Below, one piece after another: positions 1-6,956 of a stretch of DNA of 11,713 nucleotides. Numbering within the stretch: the first letter of the stretch is position 1; each line of letters starts with the position of its first letter. The DNA lies in the NCBI GenBank assembly GCA_002733385.1, contig NVVO01000025.1:30382-42094 (forward strand), read 5' to 3'. Both the position numbers and the translations under genes were made by a program. The notes beneath the pieces were generated by a model. The model searched no databases. It saw nothing but the letters and a program-made list of their open reading frames with translations, and had not been told where the DNA came from. This DNA is from Robiginitomaculum sp. Its GTDB lineage: Bacteria; Pseudomonadota; Alphaproteobacteria; Caulobacterales; Maricaulaceae.

Positions 1-369
1 TTCTCCGCACCTTGGGACTGGCAGACTTCTGCCACGGTTTTGATCATGACAGGTATGAACCTTTTATTGATTGGATTGGGATACAAATTATTGCGCGGCA
101 CAAAACCTGACCCGCACCAAGCCTATAAAGACCAGCGTCAATTGATCAAAACCATGATCAGGGTTTATGTCTTTACCAGTATCATGATGAGCACGCAGTT
201 AGTTGTTTTCGATATGATCAACCTAAATGGCTGGGACAAGTTTGAGCCGGTCGCTCTGAGTATTTACTTTCAAATCATCATTGTATTTGGCATTGGCGAG
301 GTTCTTAGAAAGTTCAAAATCGAGAATGTTAACTTCGATGTTTATAAAGAAGAGCCTCGGCTGGCCTAG
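1..369 (+). CDS. Partial membrane protein of unknown function (3' end)
   Basis: I do not recognise this protein. The frame is open from the first base of the window to a TAG at 367-369, giving 122 visible residues, so the gene probably starts upstream. An internal start at TTG 40 or ATG 46 is possible but has no convincing ribosome binding site and would cut into the first hydrophobic segment. Three membrane-like segments are visible at about residues 11-31, 53-74 and 83-102 of the visible part. The first two are separated by a charged loop containing KPDPHQ and KDQRQ. The tail after the third segment is charged and probably cytoplasmic (RKFKIEN, YKEEPR). It converges on the TetR gene, with 64 bases between the two stop codons. 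Function cannot be assigned. Confidence 0.6.
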   Translation, partial: FSAPWDWQTSATVLIMTGMNLLLIGLGYKLLRGTKPDPHQAYKDQRQLIKTMIRVYVFTSIMMSTQLVVFDMINLNGWDKFEPVALSIYFQIIIVFGIGEVLRKFKIENVNFDVYKEEPRLA

Positions 370-433
370 GAGATGTAGGCATTTTGGAGCAATGAGGGAT
401 CAAGGTTTTATAAACCCAAATAGCTAAACCAAT

Positions 434-1036
434 TCATGTTTTAATGCCTGCGCTCATCTGCTCTACAAAGGCTTCCGCGATGTGTTCCCCGCTAAGCCGG
501 CCGCCCGGCTCGTACCAGACATTGAGCCAGTTGAGCGCCCCCATCAGGAAAAACACCGTAACCTTGGCATCGGCTTTACGAATGGAACCATCGCCCATGC
601 CCTGTTTGACAATCCGGGTGACCGCCCGCTCAATAGCACCGCGGCGCTTCAGCACGGTGGCTTGAAATTCGCCTTTCAAGCTGTCTACATCCGCCAACAG
701 TCCCAACCCGTCGCGGGTCAATAAATTTGCGAACCCGCCGTAAAGCAATTGCAATTTTCCCAGGCCGGTATCGCCTTTGCCGCGCACCGATTTTACCGCC
801 GCGTCCATGGCGTCATAAATCATCATATGGCATTCATACAGAATTTCTTCTTTGGATTTGACATAGTAATACAAAGCCGCCTTGGAAAGCCCCAGAGACT
901 TCGCGATTAGAACCATAGATGTGTTGTGATAGCCGCGCCTGCGAAAAGCGGCAGCCGCTGAGCGGATGACGGCTCGCCGTTTTGCCGCATATTGGGCTTC
1001 ACGGTTAAAAGCCCGGTCTATGTTTTGTTTGGCCAT
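434..1036 (-). CDS. TetR/AcrR-family transcriptional repressor
   Basis: This is a DNA-binding repressor of 200 residues, the normal length for TetR regulators. The N-terminal helix-turn-helix domain spans about residues 20-66: an AAAAFRRRGYHNTS helix pair, then the recognition region SLGLSKAALYYYVKSKEEIL, the most typical stretch of the family. The C-terminal ligand and dimer domain carries FFLMGALNWLNVWYEPGG (about 162-179), a pattern I associate with the group that includes KstR2-like and acyl-CoA-responsive regulators; that ligand class is inference. I chose ATG 1036 because AGGAC lies about 9 bases upstream; the TTG at 1042 would be too close to that site. It is divergent from fhs across 163 bases. 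It may control itself, fhs, or the monooxygenase further along, but the sequence does not decide which. Confidence 0.9.
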   Translation of the reverse strand: MAKQNIDRAFNREAQYAAKRRAVIRSAAAAFRRRGYHNTSMVLIAKSLGLSKAALYYYVKSKEEILYECHMMIYDAMDAAVKSVRGKGDTGLGKLQLLYGGFANLLTRDGLGLLADVDSLKGEFQATVLKRRGAIERAVTRIVKQGMGDGSIRKADAKVTVFFLMGALNWLNVWYEPGGRLSGEHIAEAFVEQMSAGIKT

Positions 1037-1062
1037 AAGCAACAGTCCTGTTTATGACCTGC

Positions 1063-1090
1063 AAAGTAAATAATTCGACCAGTAAGTCAA
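1063..1090 (-). promoter_or_regulatory. Candidate sigma-70 promoter of the TetR gene
   Basis: Read on the minus strand, TTGACT (1090-1085) is followed after 16 bases by TACTTT (1068-1063). The first matches the -35 consensus at 5 of 6 positions. The second keeps the key T, A and final T of the -10 box. The predicted transcript would start near 1056, leaving a leader of about 20 bases that holds the AGGAC ribosome site. A short inverted element, GAC-N6-GTC (1077-1088), overlaps the -35 and spacer and could be an operator for autoregulation, though its symmetry is weak. This is sequence matching only. Confidence 0.35.
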
Positions 1091-1152
1091 TATAGGGACT
1101 GCGACATTTTGCGCGTGTCAGCAATCATGGAAACTTTAGTCTATTTTTTTTA

Positions 1153-1176
1153 TCCAATCATGATAGTAAAATTGGA
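1153..1176. repeat. Inverted repeat TCCAAT-N12-ATTGGA upstream of fhs
   Basis: Perfect 6-base arms at 1153-1158 and 1171-1176 flank a 12-base spacer. Outside the arms, a T-run (1144-1150) can pair with the A-run (1177-1180), with one mismatch. The element ends 12 bases before the fhs ribosome site (AAGGA, 1188-1192). It could be an operator or a leader hairpin. In AT-rich DNA a repeat of this size can also occur by chance. Confidence 0.4.
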
Positions 1177-1199
1177 AAAATAACAACAAGGACATGGTT

Positions 1200-2912
1200 A
1201 TGGCGAACACACCCAATGCAGACAAACTGCCACCTCCAGGCTCTCCTGATATTGAAATCGCCCGCGCCGCATCCATGCAACCGATTTTGGATTTGGCCAA
1301 GGACAAGCTCGGCATTCCGCCCACCGCCCTTATTCCCTATGGCCACCACAAAGCAAAGCTGTCCTTGGAATATATCGAAACCTTAAAATCCCGACCAAAA
1401 GGTAAATTGGTACTGGTTACCGCCGTGACCCCGACCACAGCCGGCGAAGGCAAAACCACCACCAGTGTCGGCCTGCACGACGCCATGGCGCAAATTGGCG
1501 TCAAGTCCATGGTCTGTTTGCGCGAACCGTCTCTGGGGCCGTGCTTTGGCATGAAGGGCGGCGCGGCCGGCGGCGGCCGGGCGCAAGTGGTACCTATGGA
1601 GGACATCAATCTCCATTTTAACGGCGATTTTCACGCTATCACGTCCGCCCATGCTTTGTTATCGGCCTTGCTGGACAACCATTTGCATTGGGGTAACAAA
1701 CTGGGGATAGACCCGCGCCGGATTAGCTGGAAGCGGGTGGTGGATATGAATGACCGGGCCTTGCGTAATATGGTTGTCGGCCTTGGCGGCCCCGTCCACG
1801 GTGTGCCGCGCGAGGACGGGTTTGACATTACGGTAGCCTCCGAAATCATGGCGATTTTTTGTTTAGCGGATAGCTTGGCCGATCTGCAAAAACGGTTCGG
1901 CGATATTATCGTAGCGCAAACCTATGATAAAAAACCGATCACCGCCCGCGACCTGGGCGCGGACGGCGGCATGGCCGTGCTTTTGAAAGATGCGCTTGCG
2001 CCCAATCTGGTGCAGACCATAGAACATAATTTATCTTTCATCCACGGCGGGCCATTTGCCAATATTGCGCATGGTTGCAACTCGGTTATGGCTACTAAGG
2101 CGGCTTTGCATCTAAGCGCCGTTGTCATCACCGAAGCCGGGTTTGGGGCTGATTTGGGTGCGGAAAAATTCCTGAATATCAAGTGCCGACAATCGGGGTT
2201 GCGCCCCGATGCCATCGTTATTGTTTGCACTGTGCGGGCTATGAAGATGCAAGGCGGGGTTAAAAAGGCCGACCTGGCAATACCGGATGCAGATGCCGTA
2301 GAGCGCGGCTGTGTTAATCTGGTGCGGCATATTGAGAATATGAAAATGTTCGGGGTTCCGCCAATTGTCGCCGTCAATCATTTCACATTGGACACCGAGG
2401 CAGAAATTGCCGTGATCAAACAAATATGCAAGCAACAAGGCGTTGCAGTTTCAGTTTCCAAACATTGGGAAAAAGGCGGAATGGGTGCGACAGGTCTGGC
2501 AAAAATGGTTACGGCGGAATTAGCCAAACCTGCACCAAAGATCAAATTTCTTTATACTGACAATATGCCGCCCAAGAAAAAAATTGAAACGATCGCCCGG
2601 AAATTTTACCGGGCTGATGAAATTTCTCTTAGCTCTCTTGCCGTGCGCGGTTTGCGCGAAATTAAAGCCCTTGGCTTTGACCATTTGCCCGTCTGTATAG
2701 CCAAAACCCCCTATTCGTTCTCCAGTGACAAGAAAAAGCTCGGCGCGCCCACGGGGCATGTATTGGAGGTACGTGAAGTGCATTTGCGAGCCGGCGCAGG
2801 TTTTATCGTCGCGGTTTGCGGCGATATCATGACCATGCCCGGCCTGCCCAGACACCCTGCGGCTCTGGACATCGGACTTGACCAAGATGGGCAAATTGTC
2901 GGGCTAAGTTAA
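1200..2912 (+). CDS. fhs: Formate-tetrahydrofolate ligase (10-formyl-THF synthetase)
   Basis: This cytoplasmic enzyme joins formate to tetrahydrofolate using ATP, giving 10-formyl-THF for one-carbon metabolism. The 570 residues are close to the usual 555-560. Visible motifs are the nucleotide-binding TPTTAGEGKTTT (77-88), REPSLGP (108-114), the family signature GMKGGAAGGGRAQV (117-130), and the second signature VCTVRAMKMQGG. In the first signature, Arg stands where the classic pattern has Tyr (GGGYAQV); in the second, Cys replaces Ala. ATG 1200 is preferred because AAGGA (1188-1192) lies 7 bases upstream; the ATG at 1194 would be 1 base away. No folD or other folate gene is adjacent. Its stop codon overlaps the convergent monooxygenase stop. 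The family assignment is very secure. Confidence 0.97.
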   Translation: MANTPNADKLPPPGSPDIEIARAASMQPILDLAKDKLGIPPTALIPYGHHKAKLSLEYIETLKSRPKGKLVLVTAVTPTTAGEGKTTTSVGLHDAMAQIGVKSMVCLREPSLGPCFGMKGGAAGGGRAQVVPMEDINLHFNGDFHAITSAHALLSALLDNHLHWGNKLGIDPRRISWKRVVDMNDRALRNMVVGLGGPVHGVPREDGFDITVASEIMAIFCLADSLADLQKRFGDIIVAQTYDKKPITARDLGADGGMAVLLKDALAPNLVQTIEHNLSFIHGGPFANIAHGCNSVMATKAALHLSAVVITEAGFGADLGAEKFLNIKCRQSGLRPDAIVIVCTVRAMKMQGGVKKADLAIPDADAVERGCVNLVRHIENMKMFGVPPIVAVNHFTLDTEAEIAVIKQICKQQGVAVSVSKHWEKGGMGATGLAKMVTAELAKPAPKIKFLYTDNMPPKKKIETIARKFYRADEISLSSLAVRGLREIKALGFDHLPVCIAKTPYSFSSDKKKLGAPTGHVLEVREVHLRAGAGFIVAVCGDIMTMPGLPRHPAALDIGLDQDGQIVGLS

Positions 2913-4366
2913 CCGCTAACGGTATATTCATCCCAGTCCACTTTACGCATCATACGCTTATAAGTGTAGGCCGGATAAGGCCACAGGATCGGGATTGTGC
3001 CGTCTTTTGTTTTATACCAACTTTGGCAAGACGTCGCCCAAATGGATGTTGCGAGGCGGGCTTGAATATCCCGGTTATAGGCCTTTACCGCTTCGGGTTT
3101 AACGGTGAAATATTGTCCTTTTTTGGTTGCCTGAATAAGCTGGAGCATAGAGGGCGTTTGCGCTTCGATCATCAAAATCATAGAGGCATGGCCAAGCCCG
3201 GTATTGGGGCCAAGCAAAAACAATGCATTGGGCATGTTTTCAATCACCAGACCTTTATGGGCCTTCGGGGATTTACGCCAATCGGATAATTTTGCCCCGC
3301 CCAAACCCGTCAAAGCCAAATAGGGCAAAAACTCTGTGGTCTTAAATCCTGTTGCATAGACCAAAATATCAGCCTTGATGTCTTGCCCGTTTTTAAGCTT
3401 GATACCATCCGCCGTAATCCGTTCAATTTCGTCCGTAATCAGATCCACATTATCTCGCAATAACGTATCGTAAAAATCATCTGACAGCAAAACCCGCTTG
3501 CATCCAATGGGATAATCCGGCGTTAATTTTTGGCGCAAATTTTCGTCTTTGATTTTCCGTGCCCGGTATTTATCAGCATTTCGTTTAAAAATTCCGTTTA
3601 CCTGGCCTTGTTTTTTAAACACGCGGAAAAATACATGTTCCAGATAGGCTTGCATGGCCAAGCGGGTCAGTTTCATGGTGAATGGCAAATACCTGAACAT
3701 GGTTTTTTCAAACTTGCTATAGGGCCGGTCCATGCGCGGAACAATCCAGTTGGCCGTGCGTTGCAATACCAAAACCCGTGCGCATATTTTGGCCAGCTTT
3801 GGGACAATTTGCACGGCGCTGGCGGCACTGCCAATCACCGCAATGCGTTTGTTGGCAAGATCAACACTGTGGTCCCAAAGGGCCGAATGCATTGTTGGCC
3901 CCTTAAAACTGTCCATGCCTTTGATGTCCGGGAATTGTGGTGTTCCCAATACGGCAACACTGGTGATTAAAAACCGGGCTTCGATCTGCTCTCCGTCCTT
4001 GGTCTGGGCCGTCCACAGGGCGCGTTTTTCATCAAATATGGCAGATGTTATTTCTGTGAGCGGCCTTATATGTTTGGCCAAGCCGTATTTTACCACCACA
4101 TCTTCAACATATTTACGGATCTCGCTAGCGGGAGAAAACCGCCGGCTCCAGTGCGGGTTTGGCGCAAATGAATAGGAGTATAAATGCGACGGCACATCGC
4201 AAGCCGCCCCAGGATAGGCATTGTCATACCAAGTGCCGCTGATACCGTCGGTTTTCTCGGCAATGATAAAATCCGTAATTCCGGCTTGGCGCAATTTGAT
4301 AGCGGCGGCAATTCCGGCAAATCCGGCGCCGATAATCAGGGCCGTTAAAGGTTGATCTGCCAACAT
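2909..4366 (-). CDS. Flavin-containing monooxygenase, Baeyer-Villiger type
   Basis: This is a soluble FAD- and NADPH-dependent oxygenase of 485 residues. FAD binding is shown by GAGFAG (13-18). GTWYDNAYPGAACD (44-57) is typical of Baeyer-Villiger monooxygenases. The fingerprint FxGxxxHxxxWD is complete (F154, G156, H160, W164, D165). The NADPH Rossmann motif reads GSAASA (179-184), with Ala where GxGxxG/A is usual. ATG-type motif YATGF (337-341) and CQSWYK (447-452) also fit. Such enzymes insert oxygen next to ketones or oxidise soft heteroatoms; the substrate here is unknown. ATG 4366 is chosen because AAAGGG lies 4 bases upstream and the flavin motif then falls at its usual place. The 86 further in-frame codons upstream do not resemble the family. 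A tandem repeat sits in the leader. Confidence 0.93.
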   Translation of the reverse strand: MLADQPLTALIIGAGFAGIAAAIKLRQAGITDFIIAEKTDGISGTWYDNAYPGAACDVPSHLYSYSFAPNPHWSRRFSPASEIRKYVEDVVVKYGLAKHIRPLTEITSAIFDEKRALWTAQTKDGEQIEARFLITSVAVLGTPQFPDIKGMDSFKGPTMHSALWDHSVDLANKRIAVIGSAASAVQIVPKLAKICARVLVLQRTANWIVPRMDRPYSKFEKTMFRYLPFTMKLTRLAMQAYLEHVFFRVFKKQGQVNGIFKRNADKYRARKIKDENLRQKLTPDYPIGCKRVLLSDDFYDTLLRDNVDLITDEIERITADGIKLKNGQDIKADILVYATGFKTTEFLPYLALTGLGGAKLSDWRKSPKAHKGLVIENMPNALFLLGPNTGLGHASMILMIEAQTPSMLQLIQATKKGQYFTVKPEAVKAYNRDIQARLATSIWATSCQSWYKTKDGTIPILWPYPAYTYKRMMRKVDWDEYTVSG

Positions 4367-4374
4367 ATTTCCCT

Positions 4375-4401
4375 TTGTTGTTGAACCATTGTTGTTGAAC
4401 C
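4375..4401. repeat. Tandem 13-bp direct repeat in the monooxygenase leader
   Basis: TTGTTGTTGAACC occurs at 4375-4387 and again, without mismatch, at 4389-4401, a period of 14 bases. On the minus strand this reads GGTTCAACAACAA twice, and the proximal copy lies against the AAAGGG ribosome site of the monooxygenase. The element lies in the 118-base gap shared with the divergent thioredoxin-like gene. It may be a pair of regulator sites or simply a slippage duplication. Confidence 0.8.
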
Positions 4402-4446
4402 CGTTGTCAATCACAGCTAGGCTAAAATTTGTATTTGTTGATTTTC

Positions 4447-4452
4447 TATAAT
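4447..4452 (+). promoter_or_regulatory. Candidate -10 box (TATAAT) for the thioredoxin-like gene
   Basis: A perfect TATAAT lies 38 bases before ATG 4485, so a transcript would start near 4459 with a leader of about 25 bases holding AAAGGA (4471-4476). No good -35 is present at 16-18 bases spacing; only A/T-rich sequence is found there. The call rests on the -10 and its position. Confidence 0.35.
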
Positions 4453-4484
4453 CTATGATAGACGTTTGCGAAAGGAATATAATT

Positions 4485-5024
4485 ATGCGCAAAATTGTTA
4501 TGACAGCCTTGGCTTTTGTGCTGGTGAGCGGATGTGCATATACCCAGCACAGCTTCGCTGGTAATCCTGAACATGACAAAACCCATCTACAAAGCGAAGA
4601 TGTGCAAAACGACGATGCGTACAAACTCTATAACGCCAACACTAATTCTATGGTCGATATCGACAAAGCATTGGCGCGGGCACGGGTGCGCGGCACAAAA
4701 ATCATAGTGGTGATGGGAGCCAATTGGTGCCATGACAGCATTGGATTTGCAGCGCGTATGGACAAGCCGGAATTCAAGGCATTGATCGAACAAAATTATG
4801 AACTGGTCTATGTCAATGCGGGGACAAAACCTGGGCAAAAAGACCAAAACCGGGCCGTGTCCAAACGCTTCGGGGTCAAAAAAATTGTCGGCACCCCGAC
4901 GATCTTCATCGCAAGACCGGACGGAACAGTACTGAACCCTGACAGCGCCGGGTATTGGCGCAACGCCTACAGCATCCCCGAAGATATGAGCTACGCCTAT
5001 TTGGCCTATTACGCGGACAAATAA
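4485..5024 (+). CDS. Thioredoxin-fold lipoprotein with WCHDS active site
   Basis: A 179-residue exported protein. The N-terminus MRKIVMTALAFVLVSGC is a lipoprotein signal with lipobox VSGC, so Cys17 would be lipidated and the protein anchored in the periplasm. The thioredoxin-like domain spans about 60-179: a beta strand TKIIVVMGANW, then W81-C82-H-D-S85, and the cis-proline loop VGTPTIFIARPDG (135-147). The second Cys of CxxC is Ser, so ordinary disulfide exchange as in thioredoxin is unlikely. Monothiol chemistry, disulfide isomerisation or binding is more plausible (inference). ATG 4485 has AAAGGA 8 bases upstream; the longer frame from 4455 lacks such a site and would bury the signal peptide. 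It is divergent from the monooxygenase and convergent with the lpxL-like gene, 20 bases away. Confidence 0.82.
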   Translation: MRKIVMTALAFVLVSGCAYTQHSFAGNPEHDKTHLQSEDVQNDDAYKLYNANTNSMVDIDKALARARVRGTKIIVVMGANWCHDSIGFAARMDKPEFKALIEQNYELVYVNAGTKPGQKDQNRAVSKRFGVKKIVGTPTIFIARPDGTVLNPDSAGYWRNAYSIPEDMSYAYLAYYADK

Positions 5025-5044
5025 GAAGGGCAAATAAGCTCAGG

Positions 5045-5953
5045 TTATTGTTTCTTATACAATTCTTTTGGCCAGCGGCGGTGAACCCAAAACCAGTCGG
5101 TTGGATGGGCGCGGATTTGGTTTTCTATAAATTCGGTAATTTTAATGACCGTGGCCTTGATATCATCTGCGCGCTTGCCTGTATTGGCGATCTTAATCTC
5201 CTCGTGAATGGTGACACGAAAATTGGCCCCGCTTGTTCGTGCGATTGACATGGGAATAAGCGGGACTCCGGTTTGCATGGCCAGCCTGGTCGGGCCGGGA
5301 GCGGTCATGGCAGGCACACCAAAAAACGGAATTTCAAGACCTGCGTTAAATTTTTGGTCGTTCATGAGAGCTACGCTTGTGCCTGATCGCAGGGCGGTGA
5401 TCAATTCTTTGGCACCTTTGGGACCTGATTTTGGCACCATAAGTGTGACGCCATTGGCGGCTCTTTGTTTAAGGATACGTTTGTCAAAATAAGGGTTGTT
5501 GGTTGGGCGATATGTCACCCGAACCGGTAGCCCGGCTTGCAAAAAACCGGCTGCAAGCAATTCCCAGTTGGCGAAATGTCCGGAAACCAACACCGCGCCT
5601 TTTCCTGATTTCTTAAGCTTTTCAAAATGTTCCAAACCCACCACTTCAATGCGAGGTGTGGATTTGGAGACGCTAAATTGATGTAAAAGCGGAAACTCAC
5701 CAAAAGTTCGCCCCATCTGGTTCCAGCTCTCCTTGAGCCATTGATCGATTTGCGCCCCGGACGCATCGGGGAAAGCCAATTTCATATTGGTACGCGCAAT
5801 ATGGTGTTTGGAGGTTTTTGGCCCGATAAACCTGAACAATTTTCCGGCAAATCCAGAAACTTGATCCAAGGAGAACGGCATCATCAAGACCCGCACAATA
5901 TCATAGGCCAAAACCTCCAACCGCCAGAGTAAATGTTGGAAAACCCGCGCCAT
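5045..5953 (-). CDS. lpxL: Lipid A lauroyl/secondary acyltransferase (LpxL/HtrB family)
   Basis: This inner-membrane enzyme is predicted to move an acyl chain from acyl-ACP to Kdo-lipid A precursor. It has 302 residues, typical of the family. The catalytic HxxxxE motif is seen as GHFANWE (H126, E131). A second conserved block reads NDQKFNAG...IPFFGVPAMTAPGPTRLA, as in LpxL proteins. The N-terminus has a hydrophobic stretch (about 13-27) followed by the family-like HIARTNMKLAFPD. The start lies in GTGATG, where the lpxK stop TGA shares its last A with the ATG at 5953. The GTG at 5956 would add one residue. It is the last gene of the DUF374-waaA-lpxK-lpxL run. The acyl chain transferred cannot be read from the sequence, so the lpxL symbol is by family. 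Confidence 0.88.
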   Translation of the reverse strand: MARVFQHLLWRLEVLAYDIVRVLMMPFSLDQVSGFAGKLFRFIGPKTSKHHIARTNMKLAFPDASGAQIDQWLKESWNQMGRTFGEFPLLHQFSVSKSTPRIEVVGLEHFEKLKKSGKGAVLVSGHFANWELLAAGFLQAGLPVRVTYRPTNNPYFDKRILKQRAANGVTLMVPKSGPKGAKELITALRSGTSVALMNDQKFNAGLEIPFFGVPAMTAPGPTRLAMQTGVPLIPMSIARTSGANFRVTIHEEIKIANTGKRADDIKATVIKITEFIENQIRAHPTDWFWVHRRWPKELYKKQ

Positions 5954-6951
5954 CACTCCGTCACCGCCGCCACAATCGGGTGTAGAATTCGCCGCAAAGT
6001 CAGCTCATCTTCAAACACAACCGCTACCGGCCACGGGGTAATATGTTTTTGAAACCCTTTGGGGATACGGACATAATCTTTCTCCGTTGTCACCAAATGT
6101 GCGCCATATTCTTTGGATAATTCCAGCAGGTTTTTTAAATCCGTGTCTTTATAGGCATAATGATTGGCATATCTCAAACCTTCAACCACCTCGCCGCCTG
6201 CACGCATTAGAGCATCAAAAAATTTGTTGGGTCGGCCGATGCCAGCAAAGGCAAACAATTTTCCTTTAGGCAATGGTGCCGTCGCCACCAAATGCGCGGC
6301 AATCACTGGCAAGCCTTTAAGCAAGGACATCAAATCTGCCCCGGTTTCAAACTCCGGCTCTGGTTTCATCAATATGACCGCATCGGTGCGCGACAAGGCG
6401 GCCGCAATCGGTTCGCGCAACGGCCCTGCGGGGAAAACCCGGCCATTGCCAAAACCAATTTCTGCGTCCACCACCAGCAAAGACAAAGTCTTTTTCAAGA
6501 GCGGGTTTTGGTGACCGTCGTCCATAATGATCACTTGGGCATCACGGGCAGCGGCAGCACGCGCCCCGTCGTCGCGGCCCGCGGCAATCCACACCGGGCC
6601 GTAGCGAGCCAGCAAAAGCGGCTCATCCCCCACATCTTTATAGCTATGTTTGGCTTGTACAATGATAGGCCCTTTTTCGCGGCCGCCGTAACCCCGTGAC
6701 AGGCCGTGGGCCCGAATGCCCATACGGTTTAAGCTTTCCAGTAAATAGGCCGTCACCGGGGTTTTCCCCGTACCGCCAACGCTGGCATTGCCCACACTGA
6801 TTACCGGAATTCCTGGATCATAGGGGGTGGTTGTGGCAATGCGTCTGGCCGTAGCACGGCCATAGAGCCAAGCTAATGGGCTTAGGGCTGTGCGAATAAA
6901 CGGCGCCGCTTCTCGGCCATATTTATGGTTCCAAAATTCAGGCGCACGCAT
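5953..6951 (-). CDS. lpxK: Tetraacyldisaccharide 4'-kinase
   Basis: This inner-membrane kinase phosphorylates the 4' position of the lipid A disaccharide, giving lipid IVA. It has 332 residues from ATG 6951, a normal length. The Walker A loop is GNASVGGTGKTP (54-65), the hallmark of LpxK, and the conserved acidic site appears as IIMDDGHQNP, the DDGxQ motif. I chose ATG 6951 because alphaproteobacterial LpxK proteins typically begin MRAPxFW. The longer frame from 6993 would overlap waaA by 37 bases. The start is 5 bases after the waaA stop, with only a weak GAAAG-type ribosome site, so translation probably depends on coupling. The stop overlaps the start of the lpxL-like gene. The identity is secure. 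Confidence 0.95.
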   Translation of the reverse strand: MRAPEFWNHKYGREAAPFIRTALSPLAWLYGRATARRIATTTPYDPGIPVISVGNASVGGTGKTPVTAYLLESLNRMGIRAHGLSRGYGGREKGPIIVQAKHSYKDVGDEPLLLARYGPVWIAAGRDDGARAAAARDAQVIIMDDGHQNPLLKKTLSLLVVDAEIGFGNGRVFPAGPLREPIAAALSRTDAVILMKPEPEFETGADLMSLLKGLPVIAAHLVATAPLPKGKLFAFAGIGRPNKFFDALMRAGGEVVEGLRYANHYAYKDTDLKNLLELSKEYGAHLVTTEKDYVRIPKGFQKHITPWPVAVVFEDELTLRRILHPIVAAVTE

Positions 6952-6956
6952 AATAG

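Noticed and set aside
404..416. GGTTT-TAT-AAACC short palindrome between the first gene and the TetR gene, considered as a terminator
   Set aside because: The stem is only 5 bases, mostly A/T, with a 3-base loop and no T-run on either side.
1077..1088. GAC-N6-GTC as a TetR operator
   Set aside because: Only three bases per arm match; too weak to list as its own site, so it is only mentioned with the promoter.
1037..1199. Folate-sensing riboswitch upstream of fhs
   Set aside because: The gap is short and AT-rich and I see no conserved riboswitch core or multi-stem fold.
1558..1583. GC-rich GGCCGG-type repeats in fhs
   Set aside because: They are explained by the conserved Gly/Ala-rich signature of the enzyme.
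1922..2377. Minus-strand open frame of 151 codons inside fhs
   Set aside because: It is antisense to highly conserved fhs sequence and its product has the composition of a shadow reading frame.
3530..4175. Two overlapping plus-strand frames of about 146 codons inside the monooxygenase
   Set aside because: Both lie antisense to conserved flavoenzyme motifs and show no recognisable domain.
4367..4624. 86-codon N-terminal extension of the monooxygenase frame
   Set aside because: The sequence is unlike the family, it crosses the start of the divergent thioredoxin-like gene, and a good ribosome site precedes ATG 4366.
5019..5036. CAAATAAG repeated twice at the end of the thioredoxin-like gene
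   Set aside because: An 8-base repeat around a stop codon with no symmetry or further copies; likely chance.
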